From Polyangiaceae bacterium (GTDB taxonomy: Bacteria > Myxococcota_A > Polyangia > Polyangiales > Polyangiaceae), in contig JABFRG010000186.1 of assembly GCA_013141295.1 (NCBI GenBank), positions 1-34,116 on the forward strand: a stretch of DNA of 34,116 bases, written 5' to 3'. The notes beneath the pieces were generated by a model. The model worked only from the letters and a program-made list of their open reading frames with translations. It ran no database searches and had not been told where the DNA came from. How positions within the stretch are numbered: position 1 is the stretch's first letter; each line of letters starts with the position of its first letter. The position numbers and the translations under genes were made by a program. Below are positions 17,483-26,100 of the stretch, one piece after another.

Positions 17483-19702
17483 ATGAAGCGACTGGCCCTG
17501 CCAGTGTTCGTCGCCGCAACCTTTCTCGCTGCGTTCGTGCTGTTCGCCATGCAGCCCTTTGCGGGTCGCGCACTCTTGCCGCAGTACGGAGGCGCTCCGC
17601 ACGTTTGGGTGACGACGGCGGTGTTCTTCCAGGTAGCGGTGCTCCTGGGGTACAGCTACGCGCACGCAGCTCCCAAGCGCCTCTCGCCGGCGCCGTTGGC
17701 AGGCCTTCACGTTGCGCTCGCGATCGTTGCGTTCATCGCCTTTCGACCGAACGGCCTGGTGGGGGCGGCGGCGCTCGGCAAGCTCCTCGCCGGGGCTCCT
17801 CCCGGCGTGCGACTCCTTTGCCATCTCGCGGTCACCGTGGGCATCCCCGCGTTCTTTCTCTCGTCCACGTCTCCGCTGGTTCAGCTCTTCGTCACACGGA
17901 CGAAGACCATCTCGAATCCGTACTATCTGTATGTTGCAAGTAACGGCGGTAGCCTCCTCGCGCTCGTGGCGTACCCTGCGGTGGTCGAGCCCAACATCGG
18001 GCTCGCCACGCAGTCGGCCTGGTTGCGTGCTGCCCTTGCGGCCGCCGTTGCCTGCGTAGCCGCGTCTGCGTGGCTCGGGAGACTGCGGCCCCCGGATGGG
18101 GCTCCCGACGCCCCCAGCCCAGCGCCGACCGAGGCTCGCGCCTCCGGAGCGACGGGAGAGGCCGCGGAAGGCTCTCCCGCCGCGCCCGATGCGGCGACGC
18201 AGTGGCGCTGGTTTCTTCTGGCTTTCGGTCCCTCCCTGCTCCTCTCCGGCATGACGTTGCACGTGACCACCGACGTCGTGGCGATTCCCCTCTTCTGGGT
18301 CGTTCCCCTCGGCATCTACCTCGTTTCGTTCATGGTCGCGTTCGGACGCTACGGGCAACGCATCTCCGGCCCCGTCCGCCGCATGGCGCTCCTCTTCGGG
18401 ACGTTCCTGATCTGCGCGATGCACGCGAACGTCGCTTCCCTCTGGGCCATTCTTCCGCACGCCCTCTATCTCCTTCTGGCCGCCACCGCCTGCCACTCGA
18501 TCCTGGCCACTTTGCGGCCGCACCCGGTGCATCTCACGCGTTTCTACTTCGTCATGAGCCTCGGGGGCGCCGCGGGCGGCGCGTTCTGTTCCATCGTGGC
18601 GCCGCTCCTTTTCCGGGACCTCACGGAGTACCCCATTGCGATTGTGCTGGTCGCATGGCTGCTCGTTGACGGAACGGATCGACTGCGACCATGGTTCTTG
18701 GCCATCCCCCTCCTCACCGGTGCTCTCACCTACGGTCTCTCGCAGGTCTCACAGCGATGCGCGCTGACCGGGTCGACGGCCGCGGCGTTGGTTTTCGGTC
18801 CGGTCATCCTCCTCGCGCACGGGTTCTCGAAGTACAAGAATCGCTACGCGCTCGCCGTCGCCGGCATCTTCGTGGCCTCCACGCTCTTCTTGCGGGGCGA
18901 TCTTGCCTATCGGAACAGGAACTTCTTCGGAGTTCTGCGCGTCGTCCGCGAGGGCAACGGGCGCTTTCTTTCCATCGTGAACGGTACGACCACCCACGGC
19001 ATCGAGGACGTGCGCGCGCCGGGCACCGCGCTTTCCTACTACCATCCGACGGGCCCCGCCGGAGACTTCTTCGGCATATTGAACCAGCAGCCTCCAGGCC
19101 ATCGCGTCTTCATCATCGGTCTCGGTATCGGGACGCTGGGGGCATACGCAGCGCCGGAAGACCGTTGGACGTTCTTCGAGCTCAACGACCTCGACGTCTA
19201 CTTGGCAAAGGATGCAGGCTACTTTCATGCGCTTTCCTCCATGCGCGCCCCCTACGAGATCGTCGTCGGAGACGCGCGCCTCGAGCTCGAGCACCGGACA
19301 GCCGCCGCGGGGGATGCGGATGTGGTCGTGGTGGACGCATTCAGCTCGGACATGATCCCCATTCACCTGCTCACGGTCGAAGCGGTGAAGCTCTACGACT
19401 TCCACGCGCGGTGGGCGATCCTCTTCCATCTCTCCAACCAGTTCGCGGACCTGGCGCCGGTCACCGCCGCCGCCGCAAGCGCCGTGGGCATGTCTTCGCT
19501 GGTGCGGACGGACCTCGAGCTCAGCCCAGCGGACGTGGGCAAGCGAGCCTCCAGGTGGCTGGTTGCGACGCGGGATCCGCAGCTACTGCGGGCTCTTGCA
19601 CAACGGAATCCGGACTGGGTCACGCCGGCCCCGACGCGTGCGCCGTGGACCGACGACAAGGCGGACGTCCTCTCCGCGCTGAGCGCGAAGACCCCGCATT
19701 GA
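17483..19702 (+). CDS. Polytopic membrane protein fused to spermidine-synthase-like (SAM-fold) domain
   Basis: N-terminal TM helices; C-terminal GHRVFIIGLGIGTLGAYAAPEDRWTFFELNDLDVYLA...GDARLELE...ADVVVVDAFSSDMIPIHLLTVEAV. Confidence 0.85.
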   Translation: MKRLALPVFVAATFLAAFVLFAMQPFAGRALLPQYGGAPHVWVTTAVFFQVAVLLGYSYAHAAPKRLSPAPLAGLHVALAIVAFIAFRPNGLVGAAALGKLLAGAPPGVRLLCHLAVTVGIPAFFLSSTSPLVQLFVTRTKTISNPYYLYVASNGGSLLALVAYPAVVEPNIGLATQSAWLRAALAAAVACVAASAWLGRLRPPDGAPDAPSPAPTEARASGATGEAAEGSPAAPDAATQWRWFLLAFGPSLLLSGMTLHVTTDVVAIPLFWVVPLGIYLVSFMVAFGRYGQRISGPVRRMALLFGTFLICAMHANVASLWAILPHALYLLLAATACHSILATLRPHPVHLTRFYFVMSLGGAAGGAFCSIVAPLLFRDLTEYPIAIVLVAWLLVDGTDRLRPWFLAIPLLTGALTYGLSQVSQRCALTGSTAAALVFGPVILLAHGFSKYKNRYALAVAGIFVASTLFLRGDLAYRNRNFFGVLRVVREGNGRFLSIVNGTTTHGIEDVRAPGTALSYYHPTGPAGDFFGILNQQPPGHRVFIIGLGIGTLGAYAAPEDRWTFFELNDLDVYLAKDAGYFHALSSMRAPYEIVVGDARLELEHRTAAAGDADVVVVDAFSSDMIPIHLLTVEAVKLYDFHARWAILFHLSNQFADLAPVTAAAASAVGMSSLVRTDLELSPADVGKRASRWLVATRDPQLLRALAQRNPDWVTPAPTRAPWTDDKADVLSALSAKTPH

Positions 19703-19741
19703 GCCAATCCCCGACGTCGAAGTCGGCGACCGCAGATCACC

Positions 19742-20287
19742 TCACCGCGGATCGGGGAGCGTCGATTCCTCGGGGGATCCACCCAGGAACACGAAGCGAT
19801 CCTTCTCCGGTTTGGCGTAGGCGTGGCCGTTGGTCGGATGGCCGTCGAAGGGGCCGGCCTTCACCAGGTGCCTGCCCGCTTCCCAGCTGAGCTGAAGACC
19901 GTGCTCGGGCTCCCACGCGACCTCGGCCTCCATTTGCACGTATGCGGTGTCGATGGGCGCGTACTTGCCCGCTTCGAGCATCCCGAAAAAGATGCTGCGG
20001 GGCCGAACGAGCGTCCACACGGTGTCGAGCGTCGGCAGCGCGCCGCCCGGCAGGTCCTCGAGGATCTCTTCACCGACCGCGTCGACGGTCGACGCACAGT
20101 AGGCCACGAGGTGGCGCCCGTCGGCGAGGCGCTCGTCCGGGGTTCGTGCGAGGAAGCTTCGAAGCGCCGGCAACGCCAGGTCGACAGGGATGTCGGCTGG
20201 CTCCACCCGAACCCGCGCGCCATCCAAGTAGGGAATCGCGAGGCTTCCGCCCTTTCGAAGAAGCTCGAGCAGCTCGTGGTCGCTCAA
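19742..20287 (-). CDS. Uncharacterised protein, translationally coupled to the upstream lipoprotein
   Basis: TTG start 20287 overlaps the TGA of the upstream gene (TTGA); LSDHELLELLRKGGSLAIPYLDGARVRVEPADIPVDLALPALRSFLARTP. Confidence 0.6.
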   Translation of the reverse strand: MSDHELLELLRKGGSLAIPYLDGARVRVEPADIPVDLALPALRSFLARTPDERLADGRHLVAYCASTVDAVGEEILEDLPGGALPTLDTVWTLVRPRSIFFGMLEAGKYAPIDTAYVQMEAEVAWEPEHGLQLSWEAGRHLVKAGPFDGHPTNGHAYAKPEKDRFVFLGGSPEESTLPDPR

Positions 20288-21063
20288 CGCACCACCACGT
20301 CGGTGCTCGCAGGAAGGACGATCCACTCCGGCTTGGACCAGGTGCGGAGGCTGGTCTGCACCCGATACGTTCCCGGCGTGAGCGGCTTGGTCGCGATGGG
20401 AATCATCACGTCGGTGCCCATGCAGCTCGCCAGGCAATCTTGCGGGCGCGCAGGAGGCCACGCCACCCGACTGGCTTGCCACGTCACCGCGCCTTCGATG
20501 ACGCCGCCCGGCAGGAGCGCCACCACGACGCCGCGCGGGATGGTCACGTGCGAGCACGTCATCCCCATGCACTTGGCGTTCGGCGTGATGGGCATCGGAC
20601 CGGCGGGCGGTGCGATGGTGACGTTCTTATCGGTGGTCACCACGAGGCTCTCGGAAGCGGGGAGCTCGGTGCGAATCGACAGGGTGTGATCGGATACGTT
20701 CGTGATGCGAACGTCGAGGACGAGGGGACCCCCAGGCGAGACGGTGGGCGTGCGCGGGGCGAAGGTGACGCGCACGTCGGAGGCTCGTGGCGCCGCGCCG
20801 TCGAGGCATTGATGCTCCGCGTCGTCCGCGGATCGCGTGAGGCTCGCCTTCTTGACCGCGCACGAGGATGACGCGGCAGCGTCCGCCGGAGCATCGACCG
20901 TGGCGGAGGCATCGACGATCTCCGGCGCCGGGCTCACGACGCCGGCGTCCAGCGGTGCCGCGACCTCGGTGGGCTTCGGTGGCGGCGCTCCCCCGCACGC
21001 CGCGCCGGCCGAAAGCGCGATGAGAGCAAGGAGGGCGCGAGGGTTCGGTGCGAAGGCGAGCAT
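20284..21063 (-). CDS. Predicted lipoprotein, unknown function
   Basis: MLAFAPNPRALLALIALSAGAACGGAPPPK lipobox. Confidence 0.8.
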   Translation of the reverse strand: MLAFAPNPRALLALIALSAGAACGGAPPPKPTEVAAPLDAGVVSPAPEIVDASATVDAPADAAASSSCAVKKASLTRSADDAEHQCLDGAAPRASDVRVTFAPRTPTVSPGGPLVLDVRITNVSDHTLSIRTELPASESLVVTTDKNVTIAPPAGPMPITPNAKCMGMTCSHVTIPRGVVVALLPGGVIEGAVTWQASRVAWPPARPQDCLASCMGTDVMIPIATKPLTPGTYRVQTSLRTWSKPEWIVLPASTDVVVR

Positions 21064-21128
21064 CGTCTTGTGTGAAACGGGAGCGTAGCGCGAGTCTTAC
21101 ACGACGAGAAAGACGTCTCGTTCGCTCG

Positions 21129-21148
21129 GTGCGCTTGCGGCAGCGCAC
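21129..21148. promoter_or_regulatory. 20-bp dyad GTGCGCT-TGCGGC-AGCGCAC, candidate operator
   Basis: Perfect 7-bp arms near the midpoint of the 21063/21215 divergent intergenic region. Confidence 0.65.
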
Positions 21149-21214
21149 GGACAGTGGGCGCCAACGTGCGGTGGGACGATTGCGAGCGGTGAACGCGCAT
21201 GTCACCGTCTGGCC

Positions 21215-22072
21215 ATGGCTTCTACGCACCGTACGCGATCGCTCTCCCTGCTGGTCGGGGCCGTTGGCCTGCTCTTCGCCTGTTCTCAGGGAGCCTCGGA
21301 GACGCCCAGCTCTCCGACGAACGCCGACGGCGGCGTCACCTCGGAGGAGGCGGGCGCCGCCACGGTGGACTTCACGTTCCGCGTGACGGGTATGCGCGCC
21401 TACTTCCAATTGATGGGCGAGTCCGAGGTCGAGGCGATGCTGGCGGTGGCGGAGACCGAGTCCGGCAAGCGCGTCTTCTGGAAAGCGAGCACCATTCGCT
21501 CGAGCGTCGACGTCGTCGAGTTCTCGGCGCCCGGTCTCCTGCAGAAGGGTGTATCCTACAGCATTGGTGCCGCGGTCGGAGGCTACGGCTACCTGGAGAT
21601 ACCGCCGGTCACGGACCAGGTCGTCGTGGAGATGACGCAGGAAGAATACCGGACCAAGCTGGGCAACGAGTACAAGCGGGCCTACGACCTGCTCACCACG
21701 CCGCTCAAGCTCAAGCCCGGCACCTACGAAGGTCGCGTCGCCGCAACCGGCACGCAAATCCAATACGTGGTGGGGTCCGAAGGGTACTTGAGCCCGGTCC
21801 ACCTCATCTACGGATGCACCGGCAGCACGTCCACATGCGGGGGCCCTGCGGGGCAGTCCATCGAGCCGTGCTCGCGATCGCTGGTGCGTGGGGACACGGA
21901 GCAGGCGCATATCGGCACCTCCGTGAGCTCGGGCCTCAGCCTGGTGGGCGACATTCGGGCCGACACCGACAAGCTCGTTTTCACCGGGAAGGTCGCCAAG
22001 ACGAATTGCTGTTCCGAGGCACTCAACCTCGACCTTGTGCGCATCTCGAACAACACCCAGGGCTGCAAGTAG
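21215..22072 (+). CDS. Predicted lipoprotein, unknown function
   Basis: MASTHRTRSLSLLVGAVGLLFACSQG lipobox. Confidence 0.8.
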   Translation: MASTHRTRSLSLLVGAVGLLFACSQGASETPSSPTNADGGVTSEEAGAATVDFTFRVTGMRAYFQLMGESEVEAMLAVAETESGKRVFWKASTIRSSVDVVEFSAPGLLQKGVSYSIGAAVGGYGYLEIPPVTDQVVVEMTQEEYRTKLGNEYKRAYDLLTTPLKLKPGTYEGRVAATGTQIQYVVGSEGYLSPVHLIYGCTGSTSTCGGPAGQSIEPCSRSLVRGDTEQAHIGTSVSSGLSLVGDIRADTDKLVFTGKVAKTNCCSEALNLDLVRISNNTQGCK

Positions 22073-22179
22073 GTCCGTTCTTCGGCGTGCGGTCGCCCCA
22101 CGAAGTCCGCCGCCGCCTCGCCCGCGGTGAGCCTCGGCGGAGTTGACCCGGCCCGGGGCCATTCTTCAAGCGCGCCGAC

Positions 22180-22992
22180 TCAGCGGGCTTGGGATGCAAC
22201 GAGCCAGTGGCCGAAGTTGTTGTTGCAGCGGAAGCCGTACAGATCACGGGCGGCGACGCCGCTCTCCTTGGCTTTCTGCGCGGCCTCGAGCTCCCGGTCC
22301 ACGGCCGCGAAAAGCTCCGCCTGCTGTTGCTCCACCGCCGCACCGTTGTAGCGCGCGCCGTTCAGGAAGAACGTGGGACTGCCCTCCAGCTTGAGCCGCT
22401 TCGCCTCCTCCATGGATGCCGATACCCGTGCGGCATACGCGTGACTCTCCAGCGCGCTTCGAAAGGCGCCCTTGTCCGCAACCCCCGCGAGTTGTCCCAT
22501 ACCGACCATGTTATCGACGGTCGCGGTGCCCTGGAACGCGGCGAGGCGCTCCAGCATGGCCTGCAGCGCAGGTGTTCGGCCGAGCGCGTAGGCGGCATGA
22601 AGCGCTTCCGCGGCGATTCCCTGATCGGGCCAGTAAGGCATGTAATAGTCTCGCCACACGAAGCGGATCGCATCGCCGTAGCGCTGCTGCAATTTGTGCG
22701 TGAGCTCCAGCGTCAACTGGGCCATCCGTCGCGTATACGCTCCGTAGTGGACCCACGTCAGCGGCGCCGTGCGCGTGCCGAGCACGGTGTCTTCGTCGGT
22801 CACCCGGATGGGGGCGCGCTCCTGCGGAAACGCGTCCGACTCGGCCACGCGTTGGGGTCGGGTCTCTCGCGCCGAAGACGCCTCGACGGTCGGCGTTGCC
22901 GAGCCTGCAGCCGCGGGAACCGAAGGCTCGGTGGCGGGGGGACATGCGGCGCACAGCGCGCAGAACAGCGAAACGGTGAACGACGAACGCAT
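22180..22992 (-). CDS. DsbA-fold (thioredoxin_4-like) lipoprotein lacking CxxC
   Basis: MRSSFTVSLFCALCAAC; APLTWVHYGAYTRRMAQLTLELTHKLQQRYGDAIRFVWRDYYMPYWPDQG and EGSPTFFLNGARYNGA cis-Pro loop. Confidence 0.8.
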   Translation of the reverse strand: MRSSFTVSLFCALCAACPPATEPSVPAAAGSATPTVEASSARETRPQRVAESDAFPQERAPIRVTDEDTVLGTRTAPLTWVHYGAYTRRMAQLTLELTHKLQQRYGDAIRFVWRDYYMPYWPDQGIAAEALHAAYALGRTPALQAMLERLAAFQGTATVDNMVGMGQLAGVADKGAFRSALESHAYAARVSASMEEAKRLKLEGSPTFFLNGARYNGAAVEQQQAELFAAVDRELEAAQKAKESGVAARDLYGFRCNNNFGHWLVASQAR

Positions 22993-23090
22993 GGGCGCAC
23001 GGACTACCATGCAGCGCCGCTTCGGTCACGCACCCTGGCCTCCGGCGCATCCGCGCAATGCGCCACATGGCGCCAGCCGTTCTGCACATG

Positions 23091-23123
23091 GCAGAGGGGG
23101 TCCCTCACTTCGTTCGGGATGAC
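23091..23123. repeat. Dispersed intergenic repeat, copy 2
   Basis: gcagagggggtccctcacttcgttcgggatgac; 32/33 identical to 10804-10836. Confidence 0.85.
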
Positions 23124-23148
23124 CCCAGGGGGGTCGTGACGATGCGGT

Positions 23149-26100
23149 CTACTCGCGCACCATGGGCTCGCGCTGGCGGGCGAATACTGCGATGAGCGCA
23201 GCGCCGTCGGTGGTGACGTTCTCGATGCGGAGGCCGAAGCCGGGGACCAGGCTGGCGCCTTCGTCGTCGACGAGATCCTGGCGGAAGAGCACGGTGCCTT
23301 CCACGTCGCAGTGGGCGCCGCCGGGGAAGGCGAGGCGCGCGGTGGCGCGGGCGCCGAGGGGCGGGAGCTTCTCGTAGGTGGCCACGAAGAGGCCGCCGTG
23401 GGCGATGACGTCGTTGCCCTCGAAGCCGCGGAAGAAGTTGCTGGGGCTGCCGGCGTCGAGGGCGACCTCGTAGGAGAGGCTGCTGCCAGAGGGGGCCCGG
23501 AGCTTTTGCTCCATACGCTCGAGGATGCGTGCCAGATCTTCGATGCGCGCGGCGACCTCGTGGCCTCCGCCGCCTTGCGCCGGCGGCAGCTGGCTCGGGC
23601 GCTTGGCCAACGCGGTGATGACCTGCGAGAGCAGGGCGGTGTGCTCGGCCACCACCGAGGTGAGCTCGGCGGCGCCGCCGCTCTCCAGGTGCAGGTCCAC
23701 CCGCGGGGCCTGCATGCGAGAGAGTGTGGACTGCACCTTGTCGAGGAGGCCGCTCCAGTCGGGGGTGCGCGCTTCGTCGTCGAGGCCGCGCTTGAGGGTC
23801 TCGCCGATGCCCTGCAGCTGCGAGTCGAGGCCGCTCAGGGTGCCGGTGACGCGGGCGACGGGATCGTCGTCCTTGCCGCCCATGCGCTTCTTCCGCAGGA
23901 ACTCTTCCTTGATGGCCTTCCAGCGCTGCTGCTGCTCGGGGGTGATGCGCCCGCGCATCTCGGCGAGCTTGAGGACGTTCTGCTCGGCGCTGGTGGTCAG
24001 CGTCTGCGATTCGCCCTTGTAGTGGTCGTCGATGAGCCGCAGGAGCTCTTCCTGGTTCATGGCCGGCACCACTTTTTCCGCCAGCTTGTTCATGTTGCGG
24101 TAGCTGCCCTGGAGCTTGAACGGCGGCTCGGTGCGGTAGCTGTCGTCTTGCGAGGCCGAGGCGATGTACTCGCGATTCACCTGGAGCAGGGTGGCCTGCA
24201 CGGTGAAGAGGCGCTGGAACACCGCGGTGAAGTCTTCCACCTCGGCGCCGGAGTAGCCGTGCGATAGGTCCGTGAGCGGCAGCTCTTCGCCCTGGGCCAG
24301 GCGAATGAGCTTGTGCACGTCTTTCGGCTCGCGGCCGGCGAGAGGGGCCAGGATGGAGCTCGAGGTGAGGGCGTTCTCCAGGTACGAGAGCGCGAAGATG
24401 TCTTCCTTGCCTCCGAGGATGTCTCCGAGATTGTAGGTGTCGGCGCGATTGGCCAGCATGTCGGGAATCCGGAATCGCTCGCCGGACTCGGTATACGGAT
24501 TACCGGCCATGACGATGCAGAACTTCTTGCCGCGAAGATCGTAGGTGCGGGTCTTGCCCTTCCACACGCCCTCGATGCGCCGCTGGGCGTCGCACAGGGA
24601 GATGAACTTCTGAAGGAGCTCGGCGCTGGTATGCTGGATATCGTCCAGATACAGCATCACGTTGTTGCCCATTTCGAGGGCGAGGCTGATCTTCTCCACT
24701 TCCTGGCGCGCGGTGGCGTTCTTGGCCTCGGCCGGGTCGAGGGAGGTGACGTCGTGGCCCAGGGCCGGGCCGTTGACCTTCATGAACACCAGGCCGAGCT
24801 TCGAAGCCACGTACTCCATGAGCGTGGTCTTGCCGTAGCCGGGGGGCGAGATGAGCAGCAGCATGCCCATCAAGTCGGTGCGCTTCTTCTCGGAGACGTC
24901 GCCGATCTGCTTGGCCAAGTTGGCGCCGATGAGCGGCAGATACACCTCGTCGATGAGGCGATTGCGAACGAACGAGGTGAGCACCCGCGGCGCGAACTCC
25001 GAGATGCGCAGGCGCGCCTTTTCGCGCTCCAGAATCTCGGTGCGCAGCTTGCGATAGGCGCGGAAGCGCGGGAGCTGTTCGCCGATGAAGGCGTCGACCC
25101 GGGGCAAGAGCTCGTCGAGCGAGACCTCGAGCTTGCGGTCCTCGATGCGCGGGTGCCGCCCCAGCAGGCCCGTCACCTGCACCCGGGTGACCGCCGCGCT
25201 CTCGTCGCGATCCACGCGGCCTTCGGTGGTCCACACCACCGCGGCTTCCAGCAGGAAGGGGCGCAGGGCTGCGCGCTCCGGTTTCTTTAGAAAGCCTTCG
25301 AGGTAGGCTCGGGCGATGGGCAACGCCTCGTGCGGGCCGAGGGCGGCGAGATCGGCCTCCACCTCGCTCTGGCTCCCCAGGGCGGTGAGCTCCCGGCGAA
25401 GTGCGCCCACCAGCTCCACCGCTTCGCGGGTGGTGGTGAAGCGCAGGGGCTCCCGCGACAGCTCCAGGATCAAGTACTCGGCAGCAGCGCGCGCGGCGGC
25501 CGGGCTCATCGCCAAGTCGCTCCCGATGGTCCGCGCGGCCATGGCCTCGCCGAGGGTACCTGTAAGATGCACGAGATGGTCGCTGTCGCCCAGCTCCTCG
25601 CGGATGCGCACGGCGGCGCGGGCCTTGCGGCGAAGGCTGGTTTGATCGGCTTCTGCCAGCGCGAGCCAGTGGAGCGTGGCCTGGGCCCGGGCGTCCGGTG
25701 AGAAGCGCAGGAGGCCCACCGTCTCGCGGAGCGAGAGCAGCCTTTCCAGGACGAGCGAGGCGTCGAAGTCGTGGACCCCGCGCTCGTAGCCCTCGTCGAT
25801 GCGATCGCGGGCGAACTCCCGAACGGCGTCCAGGAGGCCTTCGGTCTTGGTGCCGGCGAGCTTGAGCGTCTCGAAGGTGAGCCCTTGGCGCTTGGCCTCG
25901 GCAGCGGCGAAGATCTGCGTGGCGAGGAACTCGCCCCGGTACACCGCGTTCGACTCCGACGGCAGCGCTTGATCCCAAAGGTCCTTGGCCGCGGCGAGGT
26001 CGGCGTCGTCCAAGGTCTCGTAGAAGTCGGTGCCCGTGAGGTGCAGCATCATGGTCCCCTCGCGGGGAATGAGCGTCAGCTCCATGGGCTGGGTGTTCAC

